A stretch of 64,000 bases of DNA from positions 372,001-436,000 of the forward strand of contig NZ_JACBYW010000006.1 of assembly GCF_013408175.1 (NCBI RefSeq), in the 5' to 3' direction. Below the pieces are notes generated by a model, which worked only from the letters and a program-made list of their open reading frames with translations, did not search any database and was not told the origin of the DNA. Each line of letters starts with the position of its first letter. Position 1 is the first letter of the stretch. Both the position numbers and the translations under genes were made by a program. Positions 28,288 to 36,983 of the stretch are shown piece after piece. This DNA is from Actinopolyspora biskrensis (GTDB lineage Bacteria; Actinomycetota; Actinomycetes; Mycobacteriales; Pseudonocardiaceae).

Positions 28288-29199
28288 CTAAAGGCGGAAG
28301 CCGCTGCGCTGCCCCTCGTCCGGAACCACGGTCACGGCCACGGGATCCCACACCCCGTAGCGGGGGCTGAGTTCGACCCCGGTGCGCTGGGCGGTCAGGC
28401 CGAGCAACCGCGCGCCGAACCTCTGCTCGAGTTCCGCGGCCGAGCCCGCAGCGGAACTCCGCCCCTTCTCGTCCGCACTCCGGCGTTCGGTGATCCGCGC
28501 GATCATCCACTTCGTGGAACGTCCGTTTCCGCGGAACGCCACCACAATTCCCGACTCGGCCGCGAACAGCGGAGTGTTGGCGGCCATACTCGGGTTGTTC
28601 GCCGCGCGCAGTTCTCTGCCCTCGCCCGCCGGGTTCCCGGACGAGCGGTCCTCGGCTATCAGCTCAGCGGCCTGCTCCGGTCCGCGTGCCATACGCTCGG
28701 CCTTGCTCTTGGCCTCCTCGCGGGTGGTGGCGCTGGTGTAGTCGAAACGCACCGAGACCTTGGGCAGTTGAGCGCTGCCGAGCTCACGCATCAGCAACAG
28801 CGATCTCGCCACCGAACGGGCCTCTCCAGTGGCGAAGATCGTCTCGCTCATGGCGGCCTCGGCACCGCCCTGGCTCTCGATCCACTCGGTGACCTGCTGC
28901 TCGGTGACTCGCAGGTTCTGCCTGCGGGCGGCCCGGTCGGCCAGTTCCTGCCGCACCGTGAACGCCGCTATCCTGCTTGCCAGCTCGTCCTTGCGGTTCT
29001 CGCTCTCGAGTTGCTCCAGCATCCTCGGCCTGCTCTGCAGCACGGCGTCGAAGCGGTTCTCCACAGTGCTCACCGGGATGGCGTGGTCGCCGACGATGGC
29101 GGCCGAGCCCGCCTTCGCGGGTTGGGCACCACAGCCCGTCAACAACGCGGCGGCGAGCAACGCGACGATCAATCGTGGGCGAACGATGACGGATCTCAC
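28288..29199 (-). CDS. SurA N-terminal domain lipoprotein
   Basis: A 303-residue exported protein with signal peptide and lipobox (LLAAALLTGCG). The SurA-like N-terminal region (VGDHAIPVSTVENRFDAVL, then helical stretches with VTEQQVTEWIESQGG) resembles the peptidyl-prolyl isomerase/chaperone family; a parvulin-like domain is not obvious, so chaperone function without isomerase activity is possible. It occupies the same place as the mycobacterial lipoprotein between mfd and mazG. GTG start at 29199; ribosome site weak. Confidence 0.85.
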   Translation of the reverse strand: MRSVIVRPRLIVALLAAALLTGCGAQPAKAGSAAIVGDHAIPVSTVENRFDAVLQSRPRMLEQLESENRKDELASRIAAFTVRQELADRAARRQNLRVTEQQVTEWIESQGGAEAAMSETIFATGEARSVARSLLLMRELGSAQLPKVSVRFDYTSATTREEAKSKAERMARGPEQAAELIAEDRSSGNPAGEGRELRAANNPSMAANTPLFAAESGIVVAFRGNGRSTKWMIARITERRSADEKGRSSAAGSAAELEQRFGARLLGLTAQRTGVELSPRYGVWDPVAVTVVPDEGQRSGFRL

Positions 29200-29314
29200 A
29201 GGATCACTTTCTCACGAGACGCCCCGGCTTGTCCGTAAACCCGTTGTGATCATGACAGATCACGTTCCGTACCATCTTCCGGATGTCACCGTGACCCGGC
29301 GCGGTTCCGGCGGT

Positions 29315-29340
29315 CTCCCAATTTTGCCTAAAACTGGGAG
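29315..29340. terminator. Hairpin after the EspG-like gene
   Basis: CTCCCAATTTT (29315-29325) pairs with AAAACTGGGAG (29330-29340) with one mismatch and a 4-base loop. It lies 55 bp beyond the stop of the leftward EspG-like gene and before the SurA-like start, a good place to end the type VII cargo operon. Confidence 0.55.
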
Positions 29341-29394
29341 CTCCCCGTCCACACCGGACCGGCCCGAACCGACCGTCGAGCCGGGCGCCGAACC

Positions 29395-30222
29395 TCAGCG
29401 GAGGGAGCGGAGCTCCCTCCGAAAGGCGGCGGACGTGGCCGGGACGAGGTGCCGGAGCGGCTCGCCGTCCGGGTCCTCTCCCGAGCGCTTGAGCACCGAG
29501 AGCACCGCCCCCTCGGGCCCGAAGTAGTAGTTCAGCGGGAACTCGCTGACCTTCTCCTCGCCCCAGGAGCCCTTGTGGGCCTTGCCGAGCTGCATGACGA
29601 AGTGCTGCCCTCCGCTCGTGAGCCGCTCGACGCGGTCGTACCGGCGCTGCACCGGGTCCCGCTCGGTACGGCCGACATCGCAGTCGACGAACCACGGCTC
29701 GTCGTCCTCACCACGCGAGCGGCGCGGGGGCCGCTCGGCGGGCACGACGATCTCCTCGTCGGCGACCGGTTCCACCGCGTCGGGAAGCAGGCTGGCCACG
29801 ACCGAGTGCAGGTCGTCGGCGTCGACCGGTTCGAGCAGCACCTGCCCGCGCTCCCACACCGCCAGCACGGCCACGTCGTCGGACTCGGCGACGTGGAAGC
29901 TGCCCTGCACCCGCTGCTCGTCCTCGACGAAGCCGTACCAGCCGTAGATCCGCCGGTGCGGGTTGTGCAGCAGCCGAATCGTCTCGCGCAGCTCGGGGGC
30001 CGGGTTGTCCACTTTGGCCAGTCCGCGCTCGCGCAGGTCGGCCAGCACCTCCTTGATCAGGCGCACCCGCTCCCGGTACGTGCTGCCCGGTGAGAGTCCT
30101 TCGAGGCCGGCGGGCTTGGGCGCGCCCTCGCCGCACTCGCCGCTGTGCAGCACGTCGTAGGCGGCGTAGTCGAGCAGGACCGGGGTGCTGATGATCCGCT
30201 CAAACCGCCGGGACACGACCAC
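29395..30222 (-). CDS. ESX secretion-associated EspG-family protein
   Basis: A 275-residue soluble protein with the EspG-like layout: an N-terminal LLDYAAYDVLHSGECG segment, central GWYGFVEDEQRVQGSFHVAE and C-terminal strand/helix region. EspG proteins are cytosolic chaperones that bind PE/PPE heterodimers before type VII secretion. The neighbouring PPE-like and PE-like genes fit that role. Start uncertain between GTG at 30222 and GTG at 30216. Last gene of the cluster PE-DUF3558-PPE-EspG. Confidence 0.8.
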   Translation of the reverse strand: MVVSRRFERIISTPVLLDYAAYDVLHSGECGEGAPKPAGLEGLSPGSTYRERVRLIKEVLADLRERGLAKVDNPAPELRETIRLLHNPHRRIYGWYGFVEDEQRVQGSFHVAESDDVAVLAVWERGQVLLEPVDADDLHSVVASLLPDAVEPVADEEIVVPAERPPRRSRGEDDEPWFVDCDVGRTERDPVQRRYDRVERLTSGGQHFVMQLGKAHKGSWGEEKVSEFPLNYYFGPEGAVLSVLKRSGEDPDGEPLRHLVPATSAAFRRELRSLR

Positions 30223-30246
30223 CCCCGCGCACTGTCCTCATCGCGC

Positions 30247-31692
30247 TCACCGCTGCTCTCCCCGTTCGGCTCGGGCCTGTTCGGCGCTGGTCGCCCCGAT
30301 GACCGGCGGGGCGGTGCGTTCGTCGGTGCCGAACAGCTCGTTGGGGTCGTTCTCGTCGAGCAGCCAGTCGGGACGCTCGTGCGTGTCGTCGCCCTCACCG
30401 CCCTGCTGCTGGCCGCGCCCCCCGGCGCCGCCCATCGGGGCACCGGCGCCCGTGGTCGCGCGGGCCGCCCCGACACCGGTGGTCGCACCCGAGGTCGGAG
30501 GGGCGCTGCCGACACCGCCGCTCCCACCGCCGGGCAGCGACCCGGTGCCACCGCGACCGCCCGTGCCGGTTCCGGTTCCCGCGCCGGTGCCGGGGATGCC
30601 GCGACCGCTGATGCCCGCGCCCTCGGCCTTTCCTCCGAGCAGACCGCCACCGAGGACGGCACCACCGGCCGCCAGCCCGGCACCACCCGCTGCGCCCGCG
30701 AGCGCGCCGCGCTGGTCCCCGGCGAAGGGGTCCGTATCGACGGAATCGCGCTGTGACCACCACGCGGACCGCGTTCCCCCTGGGGAACCGCTGCCGCCGC
30801 CGTGGCCACCACCGGAAGCGCCGGATCCGGTGCTGCCGCCGGCGGCGGTCCCGGAGCCGGTGCCGGTGTGCCCGGACGTGCCGGCCTGGTCGGTTCCGGC
30901 CGGGCCCGAGTAGCCCCCCGCACCGGTCCCACCGATGCGGGCGACGTCCGAACCGGAGCCGTCGCCGCTGCCGCCGACACCGAACCCGCCGACGCCGGTG
31001 CCGCCACCCGGTTCCCGGCCGTCGGGCGGCGGGGGCTTGGAGGCCTCCTTGTGCCCGTCGAAGGACGGAACCGCCCCGGTGTTTCCGCCGGTGGTGTCGC
31101 CGTAGCCGCGCAGCGACATCTGGTTCTGTTGCTGCTGCGCCTGGTAGCTCTGGGCCTCGACCGCGTAGCCCGCCGGATTGGCGGGAACCGTCAGCGGGTT
31201 CATCGTCGGCGGCTCGGAGGGCACGTCGACGACGTTCTTCTTGCTCTCGTTGAAGCCGGAGCTCTGCGCCTCCAGCACCTTTCCGGCCTCCCGGCAACGG
31301 CTGCCCGCCGTGTCGGCGGCGTCGCGCAGCGGGCGGATCGAGCTCTGCGCCGCCTCGGCGGCCTCGCCCTGCCAGGAGGAGCGCATCATGCCGAGGGCAC
31401 CGTCGAGCTCGGTCGCCACCTCGGAGTGCTTCTCGGAGACCTTGCCCCAGCCCCGCACGGCCTCGTCGAGGCTGCCGGTTCCGGCTCCGTGGTGGAACCA
31501 CACGTAGATCTGGTGGCCGTCCGTCCCCTCCGGACGGATGTCAGGGGTCAGCTGGTCGTGCACCCAGTCGCAGGCGCTGTTGAACCCCTCGGCGGTGGAG
31601 CTCGCGGCGCGCTGCACCCCGTCGACGACGGCGTTGCCCGCGTCCTGGACGCCCTCCACGACGTTGTTGACCACGTCCATGCCCCAGCCCAT
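30247..31692 (-). CDS. PPE-like protein with long Gly-rich C-terminus
   Basis: A 481-residue protein. The first about 180 residues are helical with a WxG-like turn (MMRSSWQGEAAEAAQSSI) and fit the PPE/WXG100 fold; YxxxQ-type and Gln-rich linker (QAQQQQNQMSLRGYGD) follow. Residues about 190-420 are a low-complexity Gly/Thr/Ser tail. The C-terminus WLLDENDPNELFGTDER is conserved in related actinobacterial proteins and may be a secretion or interaction tag. Predicted type VII substrate. Overlaps the DUF3558 stop/start region at 31692. Confidence 0.75.
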   Translation of the reverse strand: MGWGMDVVNNVVEGVQDAGNAVVDGVQRAASSTAEGFNSACDWVHDQLTPDIRPEGTDGHQIYVWFHHGAGTGSLDEAVRGWGKVSEKHSEVATELDGALGMMRSSWQGEAAEAAQSSIRPLRDAADTAGSRCREAGKVLEAQSSGFNESKKNVVDVPSEPPTMNPLTVPANPAGYAVEAQSYQAQQQQNQMSLRGYGDTTGGNTGAVPSFDGHKEASKPPPPDGREPGGGTGVGGFGVGGSGDGSGSDVARIGGTGAGGYSGPAGTDQAGTSGHTGTGSGTAAGGSTGSGASGGGHGGGSGSPGGTRSAWWSQRDSVDTDPFAGDQRGALAGAAGGAGLAAGGAVLGGGLLGGKAEGAGISGRGIPGTGAGTGTGTGGRGGTGSLPGGGSGGVGSAPPTSGATTGVGAARATTGAGAPMGGAGGRGQQQGGEGDDTHERPDWLLDENDPNELFGTDERTAPPVIGATSAEQARAERGEQR

Positions 31693-32321
31693 CAGGCACC
31701 CGCCTTCAGCGTCTTCACGACCTCGGTCGCCACGTCACGGGCACGCCCGCACGGATCGTCCGCGTAGGGTGAGCCTTCGCCGAGCTGAACCTGAGTGAGG
31801 AAGGTCAAGCTGTCGGTAACGCCGACCTCGACCTCGCAGGTTCCTTCCTGCTCTGGCGTACTAGCCGAGCTACCCGCCGCGACAGCCGGTTTCCCAGCGA
31901 TTGGTTCCAGTTCCCGGAAGTATTCGAAAACGCCTTGTCCGCGCCTGAAGTAAGTATTCTTCAGCCCGTCCCCGTTGACCATGAAGGTCACACCAGTACT
32001 GGAAACCGTGTAGTCCGGTGGCCCACCCATGTACTGCCAACTGCAGCTTGGTCCTCCCGTGGCTTCCTTATCCACTTCGGGCTCCCATTGCTGCATGTCC
32101 AGGGTCTCGATCTGTCCCTTTTCGAGAACACTGCACGGCTTCTGCTGGAACGCCTCGGTATCCAAGGGCTCCTGCACCTTCGGAGCACCGTGCATGTTCA
32201 CCGAAGAGGACGACGGCTGCTCCGAGGTGTCCGTGGTGCCCGCGCCCGAACCGCACCCGGCCAGCAGGACCACCGCCGACAGCGCGGCACTCGTCAGGGC
32301 AAGCTTGTGTCGCACCGTCAC
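31692..32321 (-). CDS. DUF3558 family lipoprotein
   Basis: A 209-residue lipoprotein: signal peptide with lipobox VVLLAGCGSG, then a DUF3558 domain with the paired-Cys pattern seen in the family (QKPCSVL, GPSCSW, GTCEVEV, DPCGRAR), probably two disulfides. Members of this family sit beside PE/PPE-like genes in Pseudonocardiales. Function unknown. It overlaps the PE-like gene by 4 bp and abuts the PPE-like gene. Confidence 0.85.
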   Translation of the reverse strand: MTVRHKLALTSAALSAVVLLAGCGSGAGTTDTSEQPSSSSVNMHGAPKVQEPLDTEAFQQKPCSVLEKGQIETLDMQQWEPEVDKEATGGPSCSWQYMGGPPDYTVSSTGVTFMVNGDGLKNTYFRRGQGVFEYFRELEPIAGKPAVAAGSSASTPEQEGTCEVEVGVTDSLTFLTQVQLGEGSPYADDPCGRARDVATEVVKTLKAGA

Positions 32322-32716
32322 GCCTCCGCCCTGAACCGGCGGGCCGCCTCGTCGTCATCGGCGTCATAGCGCCGCATTGCCGCTTCGAGGTTCTCCATTA
32401 TCGCCTGAATGTTCGCCTTGTCCTGCTTATTCGAGGTTACGTAATTGTTCACCAATTCCGGCCCCATGGCCTTGACCGCCTGCTGGCTGTACGGGTCACC
32501 ACCAGGAGGAACGATGCGATCGTGCTGCAGGGCTTCCCGCTCAGCATCGTCCAAGTGCCCCAGAGCTCGCTGAAGCTTGGTGATGACCTCGGGGATCTGC
32601 TCACGGTCGACCTGGTAACTCATGCCGGTGGCCGCGCCCGAGGCGATCGCCTGCGGCGCGTCGGCGGGCTTGGCGATCATCCCGTCGCCCATCACGGCCA
32701 TCTGAACCTCGGCCAC
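32318..32716 (-). CDS. PE-like/ESX substrate partner protein
   Basis: A 132-residue helical protein without a signal peptide. The helix-loop-helix with long Gln/Asp-rich helices (VITKLQRALGHLDDAERE and ANIQAIMENLEAAMRRYD) and its place beside a PPE-like gene suggest the PE partner. It ends in a Glu/Arg-rich tail rather than a clear YxxxD/E signal. First gene of the cluster; its promoter lies in the 95 bp before DUF397. Confidence 0.65.
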   Translation of the reverse strand: MAEVQMAVMGDGMIAKPADAPQAIASGAATGMSYQVDREQIPEVITKLQRALGHLDDAEREALQHDRIVPPGGDPYSQQAVKAMGPELVNNYVTSNKQDKANIQAIMENLEAAMRRYDADDDEAARRFRAEA

Positions 32717-32812
32717 GCACGAACCTCCTGTCCGACCGGATCCTCCGAGACGCAGTCTGCCAGACGATCAGCGCGTCGTGTCCCGGTTCGATCAGGCTCC
32801 GCCCGCGAAGCC

Positions 32813-33001
32813 TCAGGTGTCGTAGCGTCCCGCGCTGACCTGCGCGAGGAACCGGCGCCACTGATCCGCCGGCACCGCGACGCGCGCCTCCTCCGGAGCC
32901 TTGGAGTCCCGCACCAGCGCCCCGTCCGAGACCAACGCCACCTCCACGCAGTTGTGCCGAGATCCGCTCCTACTGCTCTTGTGCCACACAAGCTCACTCA
33001 T
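32813..33001 (-). CDS. DUF397 domain protein
   Basis: A 62-residue DUF397 protein with the canonical WHKSSRSGSRHNCVEVALV, AVRDSK-like (LVRDSKAPEE) and WRRFLAQVSAGRYD segments. Typical partner of XRE/DUF5753 regulators in actinomycetes, BldB-like control modules. The start overlaps the XRE stop by 8 bp, so both are made together. Confidence 0.93.
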   Translation of the reverse strand: MSELVWHKSSRSGSRHNCVEVALVSDGALVRDSKAPEEARVAVPADQWRRFLAQVSAGRYDT

Positions 33002-33833
33002 CGCTCATCCTCCCCATGACCTCGGCGATCAACTCTCTGGAACTCTGCTCATCCAACGCGTGTTCCTCAAGGTCCCAACGGGACTGGATGTACGGACCAA
33101 CATCAGCGGGTTCGGTCAGGAAAACCCCGAAGTAGCGGGCCTCCACGTACACGTGCGCGCTGCCGTCCGGAAGCTCGTACAGCGAGAAAGCACCGTCCAA
33201 CGCAGGATGTGCCGCCGAACTGAGCGGAACGACCCGAACTACGACGTTCTCGCGCCGTTGAATCACCAGCAGATGTTCGAGCTGTTCCTTCACCACTCCT
33301 ACGTTCCCGAGGGTGCGGTGCAATGCGCTCTCGTCGATGAGGAAGGTCACACGCGGGGGATCCGGTCGCGACAGAACTGCTTGCCTGCTAAGACGCGTCG
33401 CTACCCTGTGCTCCGGATCCTGTCCCGTGACGTCGGAAGTGGCAATCAACCGCCGAGAGTAGTCGGAAGTCTGTGCCAGTCCGGGGATCAGAGCGATCTC
33501 GACGCTCGTAATAGCGGAAGCCTCCCGCTCCAACGTCATCAAACTGGCCAGCTGATCGGGCTCACCGGAGGCCATCTCCAGCCACGCCGTACTGTCCTCG
33601 GTCGCTCGCTGCACGAGCAGAAGCTTCTGTTCGCCCGTGACGCCGTACAGGGCGCAGAGGGCATTCATCTCGTCCCGCCCAGGAAGACGTTGTCCCAACT
33701 CGGTTCGATTCACCGAAGCAGGTGACAACCCGAGCGAGGATGCCACCGATCGGGTGGTCATTCCGCTTTTTTCCCTGAGCTCGCGCAGTTGCACACCGAG
33801 CCCGATCTGACGCAGCTTCTTGCCTTCACCCAC
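32994..33833 (-). CDS. XRE-family regulator with DUF5753 ligand/partner domain
   Basis: A 279-residue protein. HTH at about residues 10-65 (LRELREKSGMTTRSVASSLGLSP), then the DUF5753 domain (IPGLAQTSDYSRRLI, FLIDESALHRTLG, LLVIQRRENVVVRVVPL). The GTG at 33833 has GGGAGG seven bases upstream and gives the standard N-terminus; a longer frame to 33932 runs through the operator region. Together with DUF397 it forms a two-gene regulatory unit; it may control itself, the divergent small gene and possibly the PE/PPE cluster downstream. Confidence 0.9.
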   Translation of the reverse strand: MGEGKKLRQIGLGVQLRELREKSGMTTRSVASSLGLSPASVNRTELGQRLPGRDEMNALCALYGVTGEQKLLLVQRATEDSTAWLEMASGEPDQLASLMTLEREASAITSVEIALIPGLAQTSDYSRRLIATSDVTGQDPEHRVATRLSRQAVLSRPDPPRVTFLIDESALHRTLGNVGVVKEQLEHLLVIQRRENVVVRVVPLSSAAHPALDGAFSLYELPDGSAHVYVEARYFGVFLTEPADVGPYIQSRWDLEEHALDEQSSRELIAEVMGRMSDE

Positions 33834-33888
33834 GAGTCGACCTCCCGATTCGCTGTCGCCCTGTCTCGCGTCTGAGACAAATGATCTC

Positions 33889-33926
33889 CACGAATTTGCT
33901 TTGCCCTGCAGCTTCACAAATTCGTG
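33889..33926. promoter_or_regulatory. Candidate operator between the XRE gene and the divergent small gene
   Basis: CACGAATTTG (33889-33898) and CAAATTCGTG (33917-33926) are perfect 10-bp inverted arms 18 bases apart. A second small palindrome GTCTC-N6-GAGAC (33863-33878) lies closer to the XRE start. AT-rich arms in a GC-rich genome, in a divergent promoter of a one-component regulator, suggest autoregulation. Confidence 0.5.
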
Positions 33927-33995
33927 AAACACAGCTTAGCGATCTAGCTTCACCGGAGTAAGGCGCTGAACTGGAATTGATCCGAAAGGGCGACC

Positions 33996-34259
33996 ATGTT
34001 TCCGAACCCGTACGACGAGCGCGACGACGTGTTCTGGATCGTCGGGCTGTCCACCGACGTCCGGCACGCCACCGAGGTGATCCCCGGGGCACAGCCACCC
34101 GGCGAGTGGGTGCCGACGCTGTGCCACCACTGGATCCGGCTGCCGTTCCCGACCCCAGCGGGCCGCGTCCCGAGCACGGCCGCGATCCAGCGGCAGTGCC
34201 CCCGCTGCGGCGAGCTCGCCGAGCAGCGGGACTGCTCCGGAGTCATCTGGGACTTCTGA
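33996..34259 (+). CDS. Small conserved-type protein with CPRC motif
   Basis: An 87-residue protein, ATG at 33996 with AAGGG six bases upstream. It contains a possible metal site: LCHH in the middle and CPRCGELAEQRDC near the C-terminus, ending GVIWDF. I do not recognise the family. It is divergent from the XRE/DUF397 pair and shares their candidate operator, so it is a likely target of that regulator. Confidence 0.7.
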   Translation: MFPNPYDERDDVFWIVGLSTDVRHATEVIPGAQPPGEWVPTLCHHWIRLPFPTPAGRVPSTAAIQRQCPRCGELAEQRDCSGVIWDF

Positions 34260-34288
34260 GTCGCGAACTGCGGCGGAACTCTGCGTAG

Positions 34289-34385
34289 TTGCTCGGGTAG
34301 CCGTCACGTGAGTCGGCGCCTTGCCGCGTTGGAGGGCACCTCGAGCAGCGGCCCCGACATCGGGGAGCGACGACCGCGGGGTGCT
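34289..34385. repeat. Degenerate fragment of the palindromic intergenic repeat
   Basis: Contains GAGTCGGCGCC and the hallmark CCCCGACATCGGGGAGCG of the repeat unit but lacks the full flanks. It lies between the convergent small gene and the DAG-kinase-like gene. Confidence 0.45.
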
Positions 34386-34388
34386 TCG

Positions 34389-35267
34389 TCAGCCGGGAAC
34401 CAGGACGTCGACCGCGCGCGGCACGCACTCCACGTCCAACGGCGCCCCGGCCAGCGGCTCCCCGTCCGCGTAGGCGGTCACTCCCGGGACGGACAACGAG
34501 ACCCTCCGGGCCCTGAAGGTGCTCACCTGGGAGTACTCCACGTGCTTTCCACTGTAGACCGTGGGCAGCACGCGGATCAGCCGCCGGGCCGCGACCTGGC
34601 CGATCACGGTCACGTCGAGCAGCCCGTCGTCGGGAACGGCATCGGGGCAGATCCGCATCCCGCCGCCGTAGCTGGGGCCGTTGCCGACCGCCACGAGCAC
34701 GGCCCGCGTGTGCCTGCGCTCGCCGTCCAGCTCCAGCACGTAGTCCAGCGGCCGCAGCCTGGCCAGTTCGGCGAGCACGGCCAGGTTGTAGCGCCACTTG
34801 CCGCGCGGCCAGGACATGCGGTTGGTGCGCTCGTTGACCCTGGCGTCGAACCCGCCCGCCAGCACCGTTCCGAACCAGCGATCCCCGCAGCGCGCGGCGT
34901 CGATCACCCTGGTTCCACCGTCCAGCACCACGCGCGCGGCCGTCTCCGGATCACTGCCGTGGATCCCCAGCATCCGCGCGTAGTCGTTGCCGGTTCCCGC
35001 CGGGACCAACCCCATCGGGGTGGACGTTCCCACCACCGCCCGCAACGCGATGTTCGCGATGCCGTCGCCGCCGCAGGCCACCAGCGCGTCGACCCCGGCG
35101 TGCACGGCTCGGCGGGCCAGCTCGGCCGACTCGGCGGCGTCGCATCCCACCAGCTCGTCGACAACCGCCCCGCCCGCGCGCAACGACCGCGCCGCGCGCC
35201 GCGCCGCGTCCCGGGCCTGCCCTCCTCCCGAAGCCGGATTGACGAGCAGCGCGATCCCACCGGACAA
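34389..35267 (-). CDS. Diacylglycerol kinase-family lipid kinase
   Basis: A 292-residue cytosolic/peripheral enzyme of the DAGK catalytic family: LLVNPASGGG at the N-terminus, the nucleotide-binding VACGGDGIANIALRAV and PAGTGNDYAR (GGDGT and GTGND variants), and the C-terminal FRARRVSLSVPG/DGEPL domain. Orthologous by context to Rv2252, a lipid kinase linked to phosphatidylinositol mannosides. The TTG at 35267 follows an AAGG/GGAG-rich stretch and starts directly before the first strand; an ATG at 35360 would add about 30 unlikely residues and overlap the upstream stop. Confidence 0.88.
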   Translation of the reverse strand: MSGGIALLVNPASGGGQARDAARRAARSLRAGGAVVDELVGCDAAESAELARRAVHAGVDALVACGGDGIANIALRAVVGTSTPMGLVPAGTGNDYARMLGIHGSDPETAARVVLDGGTRVIDAARCGDRWFGTVLAGGFDARVNERTNRMSWPRGKWRYNLAVLAELARLRPLDYVLELDGERRHTRAVLVAVGNGPSYGGGMRICPDAVPDDGLLDVTVIGQVAARRLIRVLPTVYSGKHVEYSQVSTFRARRVSLSVPGVTAYADGEPLAGAPLDVECVPRAVDVLVPG

Positions 35268-35352
35268 GGCTCCACCTTCCTCCCGCGGAGCGGGGTGCTC
35301 TCCGGCCGGGCGACACGACCGAGCGGAGGGGGTCAATCGATCAGTCGGCCGG

Positions 35353-36966
35353 TCAAACACCGTCCGGGATCAGCTTGCCGGGGTTGAGCACCCCTTCGGG
35401 GTCCACAGCGGACTTGACCGCGCGCAGCACCTCCACACCGAGGCCACCCACTTCGTCGGTCATCCACTCCCTGTGGTCCAGACCGACCGCGTGGTGGTGC
35501 GTGATCGTGGCCCCGGCCGCCGCGATCGCCTCGGCCGCGGCCCGCTTGGCCCGCCGCCACTGCTCGACGGGCTCCCGGCCGCGCGCGCAGGCCACGGTGA
35601 AGTACAGCGAGGCACCGGTCGGGTAGACGTGCGAAACGTGGCACATGACCAGCGGCGGCGTTCCCTGCTCGGTGAGGGACTCCGTCAGCGCGTCCCGCAC
35701 CGCGGTGCGGGTGGCGTGCAGGTTCGACCAGCTCGTCGCGGTCTCCAGGGTCTCGGCCAGCGCGTTGACGTCCAGCAGCGCATCGCGCAGGTAGGGCGCG
35801 TGGAACCGGCCCTTCTCCCAGGAGATCGCGGGGTCCGCGCCGAGCGGGGTCCCCCCGGCCGCGCGCAGCAGCGCCGCCGCCTCGGCGTGCCGCGCCGCCA
35901 CGTGCTCGGCACTGCCCTCGTAGGTGGTGATCAGCAGGCAACCGTCCGAAGCGGCCTGGACGCCCACCTCGGCCGAGGAGAGGTTGAGCCCGGTCTCCAC
36001 CTCGTCGGAGAGGCGGGCCACGGTGGGCAGCGCCCCGGTCTGCGCGAGGTCGCGCAACGCGGCCGATCCGGAGCCGAAATCGGGGAAGGACCACGCCTCG
36101 TGGTGCTTCTCGGCCGGCTTCGGGTGTATCCGCACCGTCACCTCGGTGATCACCCCGAGCGTTCCCTCCGAACCGAGCAGCAGTTGCCGCAGGTCCGGTC
36201 CCGCCGCCGAGGCGGGCGCTCGTCCCGGACCGAGGGTTCCGCGCGGGGTGGCGACTCTCAGGTCGACGACCATGTCGTCGAACCGCCCGTATCCCGCCGA
36301 GGCCTGCCCGGAGGACCTGGTGGCCGCGAAACCGCCGATGGTGGCGTACTCGAAGCTCTGCGGGAAGTGGCCGAGCGAGTACCCGTGCGCGCCGAGCAGC
36401 TCCTCGGCCTCGGGGCCGCGCAGTCCCGCCTGCAGCGTCGCCGTGGCGGACTCGGAGTCCAACCGCAGCAACCCGTCCAGTCGCGCGAGGTCCAGGGTGA
36501 CCACGGCGGCGAATCCGTCGCGCCGCGGCTCCACCCCGCCGACCACGCTGGTTCCCCCGCCGAAGGCCGTTACGGCGATGCCGTGGCGGGAACAGCTGCG
36601 CAGCACGTTCTCGACTTCCTCGTGCCCGCCGGGGAGGACGACGGCGTCGGCGACGTCGGCGTCCCCGGAGCGGCGCCGCAGCAGGTCCGGGGTGCTCTTG
36701 CCTCCCGCGTGCCGCAAACGCGTGTGATCGTCGGTCCGGACCCGGGAAGCGCCGACGATCCCCTCGAGCTCGGAGCGCACCTCGGCGGGCAGCTCCGAGT
36801 CCCGTATCCGCACCTCGCTCTCGTCGACCGGAGGCGTGTCGCGACGTCGCACCCCCAGTCCCTCCTCCAGCAGCGTGCGAAGGCTCTCGTCCAGCGGACT
36901 CGCGTCCTCCGTGCTGCCCCAGGCGTTCCACGCCGGGGTCGGGGTGCGGCTGTGCGGTGCGGTCAT
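35353..36966 (-). CDS. FAD-linked oxidase, alkyldihydroxyacetonephosphate synthase-like
   Basis: A 537-residue flavoprotein of the VAO/PCMH superfamily. FAD-binding segments: VVLPGGHEEVENVLR, VTAFGGGTSVVGGVEP, FPQSFEYATIGGFAATRSSGQ and LLGSEGTLGVITEVTVRIHPKP. The C-terminal half has THHHAVGLDHREWM, the His-rich motif characteristic of AGPS, the ether-lipid synthase. Context (lipid kinase, TetR, GlpD) equals Rv2249c-Rv2252. Whether it makes ether lipids or oxidises another lipid precursor is not known for bacteria. Confidence 0.9.
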   Translation of the reverse strand: MTAPHSRTPTPAWNAWGSTEDASPLDESLRTLLEEGLGVRRRDTPPVDESEVRIRDSELPAEVRSELEGIVGASRVRTDDHTRLRHAGGKSTPDLLRRRSGDADVADAVVLPGGHEEVENVLRSCSRHGIAVTAFGGGTSVVGGVEPRRDGFAAVVTLDLARLDGLLRLDSESATATLQAGLRGPEAEELLGAHGYSLGHFPQSFEYATIGGFAATRSSGQASAGYGRFDDMVVDLRVATPRGTLGPGRAPASAAGPDLRQLLLGSEGTLGVITEVTVRIHPKPAEKHHEAWSFPDFGSGSAALRDLAQTGALPTVARLSDEVETGLNLSSAEVGVQAASDGCLLITTYEGSAEHVAARHAEAAALLRAAGGTPLGADPAISWEKGRFHAPYLRDALLDVNALAETLETATSWSNLHATRTAVRDALTESLTEQGTPPLVMCHVSHVYPTGASLYFTVACARGREPVEQWRRAKRAAAEAIAAAGATITHHHAVGLDHREWMTDEVGGLGVEVLRAVKSAVDPEGVLNPGKLIPDGV

Positions 36967-36983
36967 GCGCTACAGTTTTACAC

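Noticed and set aside
25212-28370. A 1052-codon plus-strand frame across two transglycosylases, mazG and a repeat
   Set aside because: It runs antisense through several clear genes and an intergenic repeat. No motif or ribosome site.
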